Positions 55,507 through 64,000 of a stretch of 64,000 nt of DNA are shown here, piece after piece. The translations under genes were made by a program, and so were the position numbers. The stretch comes from Pseudoclavibacter chungangensis (GTDB lineage Bacteria; Actinomycetota; Actinomycetes; Actinomycetales; Microbacteriaceae): positions 868,001-932,000 of the forward strand of contig NZ_JACCFV010000001.1 of the NCBI RefSeq assembly GCF_013410545.1, given 5' to 3'. Every line of letters starts with the position of its first letter. Positions within the stretch are counted from its first letter, which is position 1. The notes under the pieces were generated by a model. The model did no database searches. It saw only the letters and a list, made by a program, of their open reading frames with translations, and had not been told where the DNA came from.

Positions 55507-56403
55507 GTGTCCGTTGGCCTGCTCGCCGTCGTGGACGACATCCTCACCGCCGCCCTCAAGGCGTCGGCGAAGTCGGCGGGTGTCGTGATCGACGACGCCG
55601 CGGTGACGCCCCAGTACGTCCAGGGCATCACGCCGGCCCGCGAACTGCCGGTCGTGTGGCGCATCGCACGCGGCAGCTTCTTCAACAAGTTCGTCATCAT
55701 CATCCCCATCGCGCTGCTGCTCACGCAGTTCGCCCCCTGGGTGCTGCCGTGGCTCCTGATCGTCGGCGGCGGCTTCCTGTGCTTCGAGGGTGCGGAGAAG
55801 GTCACCGAGTGGTTCGGTGCCACGCACGGCCACGACGACGAGGGGCCGCGCGACGAGAAGAAGCTCGTCTCGGGCGCGATCCGCACCGACCTCATCCTCT
55901 CGACAGAGATCATGCTCATCTCGCTCTCGAACCTCGACCCGGAACTCTCGTTCTGGATGCGCGTCGGCGCGCTCGTCGTCATCGGCATCATGATGACCGT
56001 GCTCGTGTACGGCGCCGTCGCACTGCTCGTGAAGCTCGACGACATCGGACTCCACATGGCGACGAGCTCGCGCCGCAGCCGCCGTCACCTGGGCGTGCGG
56101 ATCGTGCGTTCGATGCCCGCCGTGTTCCGCGTCATCAGCATCGTGGGCACCGTCGCCATGCTCTGGGTCGGTGGCCACCTCGTGATCGCGAACGTCGGAG
56201 AGGTCGGCTGGCACCTGCCGATCGACGCACTGCACGCCGTCGAGCACGCGCTCGAGCCGCTCGGCCCAGTCATCACCTGGATCGGCGACACGATCGTCTC
56301 GGCGATCGTCGGGCTCGTCGTCGGACTCGCGATCGTCGGCGTCGTCCTGCTCGTCCGTCGCATCATCGCGCGCGCGAAGGGGACGGCACCGGCCGAACAC
56401 TGA
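55507..56403 (+). CDS. DUF808 (YedI-like) membrane protein
   Basis: The 298-residue product starts at GTG after GAAGGAG. DUF808 features: VGLLAVVDDILTAALKASAKSAGVVIDD, ELPVVWRIARGSFFNKFVIIIPIALLLTQF, FLCFEGAEKV and LSTEIMLISLSNL. It has about six helices, the last two at the C-terminus (IVGTVAMLWVGGHLVI; IVSAIVGLVVGLAIVGVVLLV). Role unknown. The upstream LacI gene is co-directional but 177 bp away. Confidence 0.85.
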   Translation: MSVGLLAVVDDILTAALKASAKSAGVVIDDAAVTPQYVQGITPARELPVVWRIARGSFFNKFVIIIPIALLLTQFAPWVLPWLLIVGGGFLCFEGAEKVTEWFGATHGHDDEGPRDEKKLVSGAIRTDLILSTEIMLISLSNLDPELSFWMRVGALVVIGIMMTVLVYGAVALLVKLDDIGLHMATSSRRSRRHLGVRIVRSMPAVFRVISIVGTVAMLWVGGHLVIANVGEVGWHLPIDALHAVEHALEPLGPVITWIGDTIVSAIVGLVVGLAIVGVVLLVRRIIARAKGTAPAEH

Positions 56404-56549
56404 GCGGCCCGTCCCGCCGGATCGTCGCTGCCCACGGAACTCGGGGCGGGGAGTGGTGCCCGATGCGGCCGGACTGTGCCCCTGCCACACTGGCGGCCGG
56501 CGGTCGGATCGATCGCGACCGGACCACGACCCGTCGATGGAGTTCATCG

Positions 56550-57284
56550 ATGTCCCTTTCGTCCTCCAGTTTCGCCCGCGCCACCGGACTCCTCGTCGTC
56601 GCGCTCCTCGGCCTCGCCGGGTGCGCAGCGGGCGATGGGGCCGGTACGGACGCGCCGGACGCGCCGGCCGCGTCGACTCCGGTCGGCGGTGACGTCGAGC
56701 TGACGTCGGGGCAGATCGCGGATTTCCTCACCCAGATGGTCAGCGAAGGACCGTCGTCCGACGAGATGACCGTCGTCGAATCGTTCGACGGCCTCGAGGA
56801 GTTCGGCGTCGCGACGGGCGAGCCGCCGAGCGATCCGACGTGCGCCGATCTGTTCCGCGTCGTCCCCGTTCTCACGGCGGCGTCCCCGCAGTACGCCCTC
56901 GCCCACAGTCGCGCCCCGGAGGGGGAAATGATCGGCCGGGTCCTGTTCATCGGTTCTGACGCCTCGGAGGCGGACGCACAGGCGGTCGTCGACGGAATCC
57001 GTGACACGCTCTCGAACTGCTCCCCGCAGCGTCACCCGCTCTCGCTCCCCGGCCGGTACGTCGAGTTCGCCGACAAGACGCCCGACGGGATCGACGACTC
57101 GGCCGTGTGCTGGACGACCGCGTCGGCAGCCGATTGGGGAGGGACGCCGGACTATCAGTTGGCGGTCGTGGACGGGAACCAGGTGGCGTTCAGTACGCAG
57201 TTCACCTTCGCCGACGCTGAGGAGTTCACGCTCGGCGTCGACGGTGCACGGGCCTCCCTCGAACGTCTCCGCGGGGGTGCGTAG
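56550..57284 (+). CDS. Secreted lipoprotein of unknown function
   Basis: The 244-residue product starts MSLSSSSFARATG and carries a lipoprotein signal peptide LLVVALLGLAGCAAG with lipobox LAGC (Cys25). The mature region starts with a Gly/Ala/Asp-rich spacer. It has three or four later cysteines (PTCADLF, SNCSPQRHPL, AVCWTT) that could form disulfides. Domain not recognised; it resembles PknH-type extracellular sensor-like or LpqN-like lipoproteins of Actinobacteria only in architecture. Ends 8 bp before the convergent nagZ. Confidence 0.65.
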   Translation: MSLSSSSFARATGLLVVALLGLAGCAAGDGAGTDAPDAPAASTPVGGDVELTSGQIADFLTQMVSEGPSSDEMTVVESFDGLEEFGVATGEPPSDPTCADLFRVVPVLTAASPQYALAHSRAPEGEMIGRVLFIGSDASEADAQAVVDGIRDTLSNCSPQRHPLSLPGRYVEFADKTPDGIDDSAVCWTTASAADWGGTPDYQLAVVDGNQVAFSTQFTFADAEEFTLGVDGARASLERLRGGA

Positions 57285-57291
57285 GCGTCCG

Positions 57292-58467
57292 TCAGGCGTC
57301 CGCCGCGAGCGCGAGGCGCTGTGCCATCACGATCGTCGCCGCGGCGTCGATCGTCTCGGGGGCGATGCGCCCGTCCGACACGGCGGCCTCGAGCCCGTCG
57401 ATGAGTTCGCCGGGATCGACGGGCTGCTGCCCGTCGGCGACGTAGAGGAGCATCGTCATGCCCGCGTCGAGCGTGCGGATCGCGTTGTCGAGTCGGTTCG
57501 CGTAGGCGGGATCCCCGGAGTTCTCGAGCATGACCATGTCGTCCGAGATCATGATGCCGTCGAAGCCGAGATCGTCACGCAGGATCTCGTGCCATCGCGT
57601 CGACATCGTCGCCGGGACGTCGTCGACGGACGAGTAGACGAGATGGCCGAACATGACCATCGGCGCGCCCGCGTCGACGCCGGCCGCGAACGGCAGCGCG
57701 TCGGTCGTGCGCCACGTGTCGAGGGACATGTCGGTGTGCGGCACGCTCGAGTGCGAGTCGCCCGGCGCGGCGCCGTGGCCCGGGAAGTGCTTGAGCGTCG
57801 AGAGCACGGACGCCGCCGATTCGGCCTCGACGGCCGCCGTGACGTGTGCAGAGGACTCGTCGGGTGTCGTCCCGAGCGAACGGGAGAAGATGAACGACGC
57901 GGGGTCCGCGGTCACGTCCGCCACGATCCCGAAGTTCGTGTTCAGTCCGCAACGCACCACGAGGTCCGCGCGCGCGGCGAACGCGTTGCCGACTACCGTC
58001 CCGTCGAGTCCGTGCAACTGTTCGCCCGCCGGCCACGAGTCCCCGGGCAGGCGGTTCACGTCGCCCCCCTCCTGGTCGACGGCGAGGAGGAGGGGGAGCG
58101 ACGGATCCTGCACGGCGCCCGCGAGGGCCGCGACCGCGTCGGGTGAGTCTCCGATGTTGTCGCCCATGAAGATGAGGCCACCGGGTCGGACCTCGTCGAC
58201 GAACGCGCCGAGCGCCTGCGGGTCCGTCCCGGGCAGGTGGAACACGAGGAGGGAGGCGATGCGATCGCGCACACTCATCGCGGCGACCGCCTCACGGGCC
58301 ACCTCGAGTGCATCCGGCGTGGGACGCGCTTCGGGTGACGCGATGCCACCGCTTGGTGGCGTCTGCGCGGTACACGCGGGGAGTGCGAGCAGGAACGCGC
58401 CGACGAGCACCGACGCGACGAGTCGTCGCCGGCGCCGACCGTGGGGATCTCGGGATGCCGCGAACAC
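57292..58467 (-). CDS. nagZ: GH3 beta-N-acetylglucosaminidase, lipoprotein
   Basis: The 391-residue GH3 family enzyme is of the NagZ type. GTG 58467 gives a basic N-terminus RRRRRL, a helix and a lipobox with Cys32 (LPACT). The catalytic domain has LLLAVDQEGGDVNRL, KHFPGHGAAPGDSH with the family His/Asp/His (231, 237, 239) and late VMVSDD-like GIMISDDMVML with the nucleophile Asp. It removes GlcNAc from muropeptides or other beta-linked chains outside the membrane. Frame upstream of the GTG is not family-like. Confidence 0.88.
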   Translation of the reverse strand: MFAASRDPHGRRRRRLVASVLVGAFLLALPACTAQTPPSGGIASPEARPTPDALEVAREAVAAMSVRDRIASLLVFHLPGTDPQALGAFVDEVRPGGLIFMGDNIGDSPDAVAALAGAVQDPSLPLLLAVDQEGGDVNRLPGDSWPAGEQLHGLDGTVVGNAFAARADLVVRCGLNTNFGIVADVTADPASFIFSRSLGTTPDESSAHVTAAVEAESAASVLSTLKHFPGHGAAPGDSHSSVPHTDMSLDTWRTTDALPFAAGVDAGAPMVMFGHLVYSSVDDVPATMSTRWHEILRDDLGFDGIMISDDMVMLENSGDPAYANRLDNAIRTLDAGMTMLLYVADGQQPVDPGELIDGLEAAVSDGRIAPETIDAAATIVMAQRLALAADA

Positions 58468-58517
58468 CGGACCGAGTGTAGCCGTCGTCCCGTCATCGTC
58501 CGGAAACTGCACTGATG

Positions 58518-58530
58518 GATAATCGCGTCC
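58518..58530 (+). promoter_or_regulatory. -10 box of the Nudix-HTH gene, leaderless spacing
   Basis: GATAAT (58518-58523), one mismatch from TATAAT, ends 7 nt before the ATG at 58531 and is in the divergent spacer with nagZ. No Shine-Dalgarno is seen. Predicts a leaderless transcript. Confidence 0.4.
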
Positions 58531-59181
58531 ATGGGCGAGCAATCCGCGGTGTCGGTCGACGTGATCACGCTGCGCATCGGCGAACCCGACCCCGGGCGGA
58601 TCCACGTCGGCGTCGCACCGCGCCGATGGGAGCCGTTCTTCGGACGGCTCGCACTCCCCGGAGTGCTCCTCCACGCAGGCGAGCGGCTCCAGGACGCGGC
58701 GCGGCGCGCGGTCGTGGGGAAGCTCGGTATCTCGGCGAGCGCCGTCGTGGGGACCGGCCAGCTGGCGGTGTTCGACGAACCGACCCGGGACCCGCGCGGC
58801 CCGACCATGTCGATCGCGATGTGGGCCGTCGTCGACACGGCCGACGCGGTCGCCACCGGCTTCGACGACGTGCTCTGGCGACCGTGCGGCGAGGCGGGCG
58901 ACCTCGCCTTCGACCACGGCCGGATCCTCACGGACGGACTCGCGGTCGCCGGTGAACGCCTGCTGTGGCACGACGAACCGTTCACGCGGGCGCTCCTCGG
59001 CGCGGAGTTCCCGGCCAGCCGCGCCGTGGCCGCGGCGGAGGCGCTCACGGGCCGACGACCGGAACCGGGTGTGCTGAATCGGACGCTCCGCGCATTGCCG
59101 GGGTTGGAGCGGACGGACGACACGATGCGCGTCGGGACGAGGGGGCGCCCCGCCGTCCTGTGGCGCTGGCGCGAGGCCTGA
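58531..59181 (+). CDS. Nudix-like protein with C-terminal winged helix (NrtR-like)
   Basis: The 216-residue product has a Nudix fold at 1-~135: FFGRLALPGVLLHAGERLQDAARRAV. The Nudix box is degenerate: after GERL the REUxEExGU acidic residues are replaced by RRAVVGKLGI, so hydrolase activity is unlikely. MSIAMWAVVD and a C-terminal helical part with RTLRALPGLERTDD and RVGTRGRPAVLWRW suggest the winged-helix half seen in NrtR-type regulators of NAD or sugar pathways. Effector unknown. Confidence 0.7.
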   Translation: MGEQSAVSVDVITLRIGEPDPGRIHVGVAPRRWEPFFGRLALPGVLLHAGERLQDAARRAVVGKLGISASAVVGTGQLAVFDEPTRDPRGPTMSIAMWAVVDTADAVATGFDDVLWRPCGEAGDLAFDHGRILTDGLAVAGERLLWHDEPFTRALLGAEFPASRAVAAAEALTGRRPEPGVLNRTLRALPGLERTDDTMRVGTRGRPAVLWRWREA

Positions 59182-59191
59182 GGTCGGACGC

Positions 59192-60097
59192 TCAGTGGGC
59201 TGAGGCCCGGTCCTCGTAGATCCCGCCGTGCAGCGACGTCACGTCGTTGAAGATGACGGTCGCGTCGGGATCGGTCTTCAGCACGAGCTCGGTGACCTCG
59301 GCCTCCTCGAGGCGCGCGACCGTGAACCACAGCTCCATCATCTCGTTCGAGAACCCCTCGCCCTCGGTGAAGACCGTGCGCTTGTCGGCGGAGATGCGGC
59401 GCTTGATGGTGGGGGCGATCGCGCTCGCGACCTCGAGCGGCAGGTTCGTCATGACGCGCGCGGTCTTCATCTCGGCGTTGCCGTCCACGACGCGCTTGAT
59501 CATCGGTGAGACGGCGAGGAAGAAGAGCGCGGCTGACGCCATCGCCGACTCGGCGCCGATGACGGAGGCCGCGACCGTGAAGATGACGACGTTGATGCCG
59601 AGGATGATCTGGTCGACGCTGAACGCCGAGCGGTTCGAGATGAGCGAGGCGAGCGCCTCCGTGCCGTCGAGCGCACCACCGCTGCGCAGAGCGATACCGA
59701 TTCCCACGCCGAGCAGCGCACCGCCGAAGAAGAGCGCGAGGAGGAAGTTCTCGGTCAGCGGGTGCATGTGGTGCAGGAGGATCGTCGCGACCGAGAGCGT
59801 CGCGATGCCGATCGCGGTGCGGATCGCGCTGCGGTGACCGACCTTCCACCACACGAGCAGGACGAACGGCAGGTTCAGGACGCCGATGAACACACCGATC
59901 GGGAGGTCGACGAACGAGCCGAGAATGATCGCGATGCCGGTGACGCCGCCGTCGAGGAATCCGTTCGGGATGAGGAACGCTTCGAGGCCGAACGCGACGA
60001 GCAGGCCACCGACGACGACGTTCGCGATCCGGAATCCCTCCGCGAAGAACGGGTGGGCCGCGTGGACGGTCAGGGCCTTCCGGACGGATCGCTGCAT
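59192..60097 (-). CDS. YitT-family membrane protein (DUF161 plus DUF2179)
   Basis: The 301-residue protein begins with five helices with YitT blocks: IANVVVGGLLVAFGLEAFLIPNGFLDGGVTGIAIIL and GVGIGIALRSGGALDGTEALAS. The C-terminal ~80 residues are the cytoplasmic DUF2179 domain TIKRRISADKRTVFTEGEG...TSLHGGIYEDRAS. Function is unestablished. ATG at 60097. It converges with the Nudix-like gene 10 bp away. Confidence 0.88.
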   Translation of the reverse strand: MQRSVRKALTVHAAHPFFAEGFRIANVVVGGLLVAFGLEAFLIPNGFLDGGVTGIAIILGSFVDLPIGVFIGVLNLPFVLLVWWKVGHRSAIRTAIGIATLSVATILLHHMHPLTENFLLALFFGGALLGVGIGIALRSGGALDGTEALASLISNRSAFSVDQIILGINVVIFTVAASVIGAESAMASAALFFLAVSPMIKRVVDGNAEMKTARVMTNLPLEVASAIAPTIKRRISADKRTVFTEGEGFSNEMMELWFTVARLEEAEVTELVLKTDPDATVIFNDVTSLHGGIYEDRASAH

Positions 60098-60286
60098 GGC
60101 CGCTCCTCTCGACGGGGACGCATGCGGTGCCCCGACACGCGAATCCTATTGGCCGGGCGTCCGCGGCACGATCGGTCGGGCTCCCCGGCACGCCCCTCCG
60201 GGTTCCGTGCGATGGCGGGCGACTACGATCGTCGAGTATCGGCGCGGGGCGGTCCGCGCGGAACGTCCGACACGGAAGGCGGCCAC

Positions 60287-61495
60287 ATGAGGGTCCTCGT
60301 CACGAGCTCGCGCAACCCGTTCGCGCTCGACATCGTCCGCAAGCTCGCGACGACCGGCAGCACGGTCGTCGCGTCCGACACGTTCGACGGTGCGGTCGGG
60401 AGCCACTCGAAGTACCTGCTCGCGCACGAGGTCACGGCGTCACCGACGTTCGACACCGATGCGTTCACCGCCGATGTCGTGCGCATCGTCGAGCACTACG
60501 AGCTCGACACGATCATCCCGACGTTCGAGGAGGCGTTCTACCTCTCGGCGCGCCGTGCCGATCTGCCGTCGCACGTGCGCCTCTACACGGGGGAGTTCAC
60601 GCAGCTCGCGCACCTGCACGACAAGAACAGCTTCCAGCGCATCGCGAAGGCCGCCGACGTCCCGGTGCCCGAGACGATCATCGCGACCGACGACGCGTCG
60701 CTCCGGGCCGCGACCGAGCGGTACCCGCACTGGTTCGCGCGGGCCGCGTTCTCGCGCGGCGGCGTCGCGCTCCTGACGAACACGGGGCCGATCGCGGCGC
60801 AGAGCGACATCGCGGACGTGCACCCGACGAGGGAGCAGCCATGGCTCGTGCAGCCGTTCGTCTCGGGGCCCATGGTGTGCACCTACTCGACCGTCATCGA
60901 CGGCCGCGTCACCTCGCACGCGACCTATCGCGCGATCGAGCAGTGGGAGAACAGCACGGCGGTGGGGTTCGAGTCGATCGACTCGACGGTCACGTTCGAG
61001 TACGTGCAGCGAATCGTCGGGCAGCTCGGGAACTACAGCGGACAACTCTCGTTCGACTTCGTCGACCACGACGGCGGCCTGCTCGGCATCGAGTGCAACC
61101 CGCGCACGACGAACGGTGTCACGCTCATGACCGCGGAGCACTTCGCGACGGCGGTCTCGACGCCCGGCTCGGGGCCGTTCGTCGTCGAGCCCGGCGTGCG
61201 GACGGAGATCTCGGCCGCCGTCCTCGCCGAGGCGTTCGCGCAGCCGCTGCGTCACATGCCGACCTCGGTGCGCGAACTGCTCACGGTGCCCGACCTCGGC
61301 AAGGGCTGGCACGACGGGGGAGCGATGCTGTGGGCGCCCGCGGCGCTCGTCCACGGTCTACGCCTCGGGCGTGGGCAGCACGAGAAGGCCCTCGCCGCGC
61401 TCGGCGAGGACATCGTGTGGGACGGCGGCCCGATCGAGGGAACGACGCCCGAGCAGCAGCGCATGCTCGCGGAGCTCCACGCCGAGGGCGAGTAG
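60287..61495 (+). CDS. ATP-grasp ligase-like protein
   Basis: The 402-residue product has an N-terminal preATP-grasp Rossmann domain: VLVTSSRNPFALDIVRKLATTG and TFDGAVGSHSKY. The ATP-grasp core follows: LHDKNSFQRIAKAADVPVPET, YPHWFARAAFSRGGVALL (Lys replaced in the P-loop-like part), QPFVSGPMVCTYSTV and FDFVDHDGGLLGIECNPRTTNGV (metal-binding E/N). Such free-standing members join a carboxylate to an amine or thiol. The product cannot be named. ATG after GGAAGG. Followed 9 bp later by a GNAT gene. Confidence 0.8.
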   Translation: MRVLVTSSRNPFALDIVRKLATTGSTVVASDTFDGAVGSHSKYLLAHEVTASPTFDTDAFTADVVRIVEHYELDTIIPTFEEAFYLSARRADLPSHVRLYTGEFTQLAHLHDKNSFQRIAKAADVPVPETIIATDDASLRAATERYPHWFARAAFSRGGVALLTNTGPIAAQSDIADVHPTREQPWLVQPFVSGPMVCTYSTVIDGRVTSHATYRAIEQWENSTAVGFESIDSTVTFEYVQRIVGQLGNYSGQLSFDFVDHDGGLLGIECNPRTTNGVTLMTAEHFATAVSTPGSGPFVVEPGVRTEISAAVLAEAFAQPLRHMPTSVRELLTVPDLGKGWHDGGAMLWAPAALVHGLRLGRGQHEKALAALGEDIVWDGGPIEGTTPEQQRMLAELHAEGE

Positions 61496-61504
61496 GGGCG
61501 TCGG

Positions 61505-62092
61505 GTGGCGTCGACGGGTTCCGGCGCACCGCGGACGTCGGATGCGGAGCCTGATCCCGTGATGGAACTCGTTGGTCCGGAGGACCGGGATCGTCTGCCC
61601 GCGCAGCTTGCCGTGCGGGACCTCTACGTCGCGGCCGCCGCGCAACCGCCACTGAACGAGCCGGAGGACGTCGGCGTCGCCTTCGCCGGGGTGTACGCTT
61701 CGGCCGTCGCGCGTGAACCGGTGTGCGCCGTGGCGGATCATGACGGTCCACGGCTCGCGGCGTTCGCGTGCGGATACCCGTGGCGCTGGGCGGAGCAGCG
61801 CTACCCGTGGTCCGACGAACTCGAGCGGCGTCTGGGGCAGCGGGCACACCTGCTCGAGGGCACGCACGCGCTGCTGCTCCTCGCACGCCACCCGTCACTT
61901 CAGGGCACCGGGCGGGGCCGGCGCGTCCTCGACGCGTGGCTCGAGCTCATCGGCGGCGGCCCGGCCTGGCTCCAGACCACGGATGTCGCCTCACCGGCCC
62001 GACGCCTCTACGAGGCGAGCGGCTTCGAAGCGATCGGGCACGGCCCGAACGCGCCGGACGGCAGGCCGGGCCTCGTCATGTTCCGCGCCTGA
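61505..62092 (+). CDS. GNAT N-acetyltransferase
   Basis: The 195-residue product starts from GTG at 61505 (or ATG 61562). The GNAT core shows HALLLLARHPSLQGTGRGRRVLDAWLEL, with the acetyl-CoA loop QGTGRGRR, and LQTTDVASPARRLYEASGFEAIGHG. It transfers an acetyl group from acetyl-CoA to an amine. Its 9-bp distance from the ATP-grasp gene suggests one pathway or operon. Substrate unknown. Confidence 0.78.
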   Translation: MASTGSGAPRTSDAEPDPVMELVGPEDRDRLPAQLAVRDLYVAAAAQPPLNEPEDVGVAFAGVYASAVAREPVCAVADHDGPRLAAFACGYPWRWAEQRYPWSDELERRLGQRAHLLEGTHALLLLARHPSLQGTGRGRRVLDAWLELIGGGPAWLQTTDVASPARRLYEASGFEAIGHGPNAPDGRPGLVMFRA

Positions 62093-62223
62093 CGAAGCGG
62101 GCCGATGCCACGGTGAGGGGCGCGACGGACTCGTCGTCGGAGCGATCGGGCGCCGTGTCGTCCGCCCGGACGAACCGGCCGGTGACGTGGACGTCGACGG
62201 TCGTCGCCGCTCGGGGAAGCGTC

Positions 62224-62718
62224 TCACATGAGGCCGTCCGCACAATTGCCCCCGGAGCGCTGATCCCAGATCAATGTGAACTCGGGCCCGTTCCCCACGT
62301 CGACCTCCCAGTGCGGGAACGTGATGTACTGGTCCATCGCGAGGCCCCACGACGCCTCCGCGCGTGCCGAACGGGGGTCGTCGTCCATCATCGACCAGGC
62401 ATCGGCGGGGTGCGCCTTTGCCCATTCGTAGACGAGTTGCCCCGTGCCGGACCAGTCGCGGGCGTTCATGCTCGCCGCGATGTCGTCCGGTATCGGCACC
62501 TGCTTCGAGCCGCGGTAGTCGGAGGTGCAGGAGTACGTCCGTCCGTCGTCGCCGACGTAGTGCAGGGCGATCGTCACTTCCGCGCGGACGACGGACCACT
62601 GATCCAGTGCGGTCACCGCGGCGAGGACGGTGAGGGCGATCACGGTGACCGTGATCGTCCACCGGGCGCGTCGACACGAACGGGTGATGAATGCGGGCAC
62701 CGGAGCGACATCGGCCAC
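62224..62718 (-). CDS. Single-pass membrane protein with extracytoplasmic domain
   Basis: The 164-residue product starts from GTG at 62718, which follows a GGGGAAGGAG site; the upstream ATG 62769 has none. A helix at ~20-40 (WTITVTVIALTVLAAVTALDQ) anchors an outside domain with YSCTSDYRGSKQVPIPDD and a last-but-six Cys (GGNCADGLM), possibly a disulfide. DUF-like; no family recognised. It is isolated between two co-directional neighbours. Confidence 0.6.
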   Translation of the reverse strand: MADVAPVPAFITRSCRRARWTITVTVIALTVLAAVTALDQWSVVRAEVTIALHYVGDDGRTYSCTSDYRGSKQVPIPDDIAASMNARDWSGTGQLVYEWAKAHPADAWSMMDDDPRSARAEASWGLAMDQYITFPHWEVDVGNGPEFTLIWDQRSGGNCADGLM

Positions 62719-62888
62719 GAGCGGCTCCTTCCCCCGAGCGGGCGCGTGTGGCCCCAGCCCGGCACGCACGCACCCTCAATGCTGCCCGTTCCTGGCCGGA
62801 CACACCAGGGTGTCCCCCTCGTGTGCCGGGTCGCCGTCACGGTCGCATGTCTCGACGGAGGTGGCACGTTCCGATTCGGGACGTGTGT

Positions 62889-62965
62889 GTCGGACGGCGC
62901 ATGCCGCGCGGCCGGTTCGGGCTGAGCGTCGGACGGCACATCCTGCCCGGCCGGTGCGGGGCGTC
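62889..62965. repeat. Two imperfect 39-bp direct repeats
   Basis: GTCGGACGGC followed by a similar ~20-nt CC/GG-rich part occurs at 62889 and again at 62928 with several mismatches. It lies in the 267-bp gap between two minus-strand genes with no coding potential noted. Possibly remains of a duplication; weak. Confidence 0.35.
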
Positions 62966-62985
62966 CTCGGGCCCGAGTGCGGTCC

Positions 62986-64000
62986 CTACCCGTCGACGCG
63001 GGGCTCGGTCCGTCCGCGTGGCGCGCGTCGCAGTCGAGCGACGAGCCGGTCGATCCGCGCAGCGGCGTCAACGATCTCGGGGAGCCGCGCCGAGAGGCCG
63101 CGGCGCGGTAGCCGGTCGAGGACGGGCACCTCGTCGTGGAGCGCGCCCCGCTCGCCGTGACGCGTGCGATCCATGACGCGAAGGGCCGCGAGCGGATGCG
63201 ATTCGAGGGTGCTGTGGCCACCCGCGATCTCGAGCAGGACCGCGTCGGGCAGCAGCCCGGCGACGCGTCGGGCGATGGAGGGCGGTGTGCGGAGATCGTC
63301 GTGTCCGGTCATGACGACGACGGGCCACACGAAGCGGGGGAGTTCGGCTTCGAGATCGAACGGTTCGCCGGCGAACTGCTCGTAGTCGGGCGCGAGCGCC
63401 GCGTAGGCCTGCGTCGGATCGAACGGCTCGCCGTCGGGGTCCGGCCCGTAGCGCATCTCGCGGAACGCGATCGTGCCGACGAGATCGAACTCGTAGATGC
63501 ACGGGATCGGCGCGCCGGCGACCGCGCCGCGGCCGGCATACGCGTCGAGTACGCGCCATGCGAGGCCGCGCACGCCCCGGAGTCGGAGGGCCAGGACGTG
63601 GTCGAGCAGCCGGTGGCCACCGAGCTCGTAGGCGGCACGGGTGACGCACAGCAGGTCGATGGGGTCCTCACCGTCCGCGAGGAGCCGTCGGATCGCGGCC
63701 GCCGGTCGCGCGGTCCCCGGTGACGCTCCGCGAAGCAGCAGGTCTCGAACGAGCTCGCGCTCGACGAGGTGATCCCGCGTCGACAGGATCGGAGAATCGA
63801 GGATCATCGCGTGGACGCGCGTCGGGTGGCGGACGCCGAACCCCTGCGCGAGGTAGCTGCCGTACGAGGCGCCGTACACGATCGCCGACTCGACGTCCTC
63901 GCGGTCCAGGACGGCGGCGATGTCGTCGAGCACCGCCTCGATGCGCATCGCCGACGCGGGGAGATCCTCGGCCCTCGTGTCCGTCCGCGAGAGGCCGATA
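62986..64000 (-). CDS. Alpha/beta hydrolase, N-terminus beyond the window
   Basis: The frame runs off the right edge: an ATG at 63948 exists, but in-frame sequence ...GLSRTDTRAEDLPASA continues upstream to base 64000, so the gene starts outside. Visible blocks are VYGASYGSYLAQGFGVRHPTRV (nucleophile Ser in GxSxG form GASYG), VVVMTGHDDLRTPP (acid) and EIAGGHSTLESHP (His). This is proline-iminopeptidase/TAP-like in layout, with a helical lid. A basic tail of ~55 residues follows the fold. Substrate unknown. Confidence 0.78.
   Translation of the reverse strand, partial: IGLSRTDTRAEDLPASAMRIEAVLDDIAAVLDREDVESAIVYGASYGSYLAQGFGVRHPTRVHAMILDSPILSTRDHLVERELVRDLLLRGASPGTARPAAAIRRLLADGEDPIDLLCVTRAAYELGGHRLLDHVLALRLRGVRGLAWRVLDAYAGRGAVAGAPIPCIYEFDLVGTIAFREMRYGPDPDGEPFDPTQAYAALAPDYEQFAGEPFDLEAELPRFVWPVVVMTGHDDLRTPPSIARRVAGLLPDAVLLEIAGGHSTLESHPLAALRVMDRTRHGERGALHDEVPVLDRLPRRGLSARLPEIVDAAARIDRLVARLRRAPRGRTEPRVDG

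Overview
The window is high-GC (roughly 70% by eye) DNA of an actinobacterium, probably a member of the Micrococcales. Support comes from a Brevibacterium/Rhodococcus-style aromatic-carotenoid cluster with a split CrtYc/CrtYd cyclase, a fused OleBC olefin enzyme of the actinobacterial type, a long-form argG, an LAxTG sorting signal, many GTG starts with 4-bp ATGA/GTGA/TTGA overlaps, and several genes whose -10 box lies only 6-7 nt before the start codon (leaderless transcripts). I saw no rRNA, tRNA, transposase, phage or CRISPR genes. It reads as ordinary chromosome with accessory metabolic islands.

Layout. 1-4793: small housekeeping and unknown genes (RibD/DHFR-like fragment, hydrolase coupled to an ABM-DUF4241 fusion, membrane proteins). 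5224-12486: carotenoid island of two converging operons, crtYc-crtYd-crtU (+) and crtE-crtB-crtI-P450 (-), overlapping tail to tail by 38 bp. Together they predict geranylgeranyl-PP -> phytoene -> lycopene -> beta-carotene -> isorenieratene, with a P450 as likely hydroxylase. 12764-19523: membrane protein, PadR regulator with a hydrolase, ribosome rescue (arfB), acyltransferase, DksA-like protein, GH25 lysozyme. This stretch carries three copies of a 57-bp hairpin element and an 83-bp tandem repeat. 19823-26494: carnitine/choline-type acyltransferase and two tandem secreted X-Pro dipeptidyl-peptidase-like hydrolases, one with an LANTG sorting signal. 26549-31430: oleA-oleBC-oleD for long-chain olefin (hydrocarbon) synthesis, followed by leaderless argG.

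32989-45762: transport region. It has a four-gene siderophore/iron ABC importer behind a DtxR-like palindrome and an AraC regulator, an unusual condensation-domain/GNAT fusion, and a four-gene peptide/nickel-type ABC importer with fused ATPases. 47117-49507: methionine-type importer metN-metI-metQ. 49620-55329: Ohr peroxidase, then a catabolic locus of MFS symporter, large FAD oxidoreductase and divergent LacI regulator with a perfect palindromic operator. 55507-64000: DUF808 and YitT membrane proteins, a lipoprotein, NagZ-like GH3 enzyme, a degenerate Nudix-HTH protein, an ATP-grasp/GNAT pair and a truncated hydrolase.

No wholly new defence or mobile system is evident. The least explained items are the 57-bp hairpin family, the C-domain/GNAT fusion, the operator-like palindrome and iterons in front of the two carotenoid operons, and the expandable repeat linker in OleBC.
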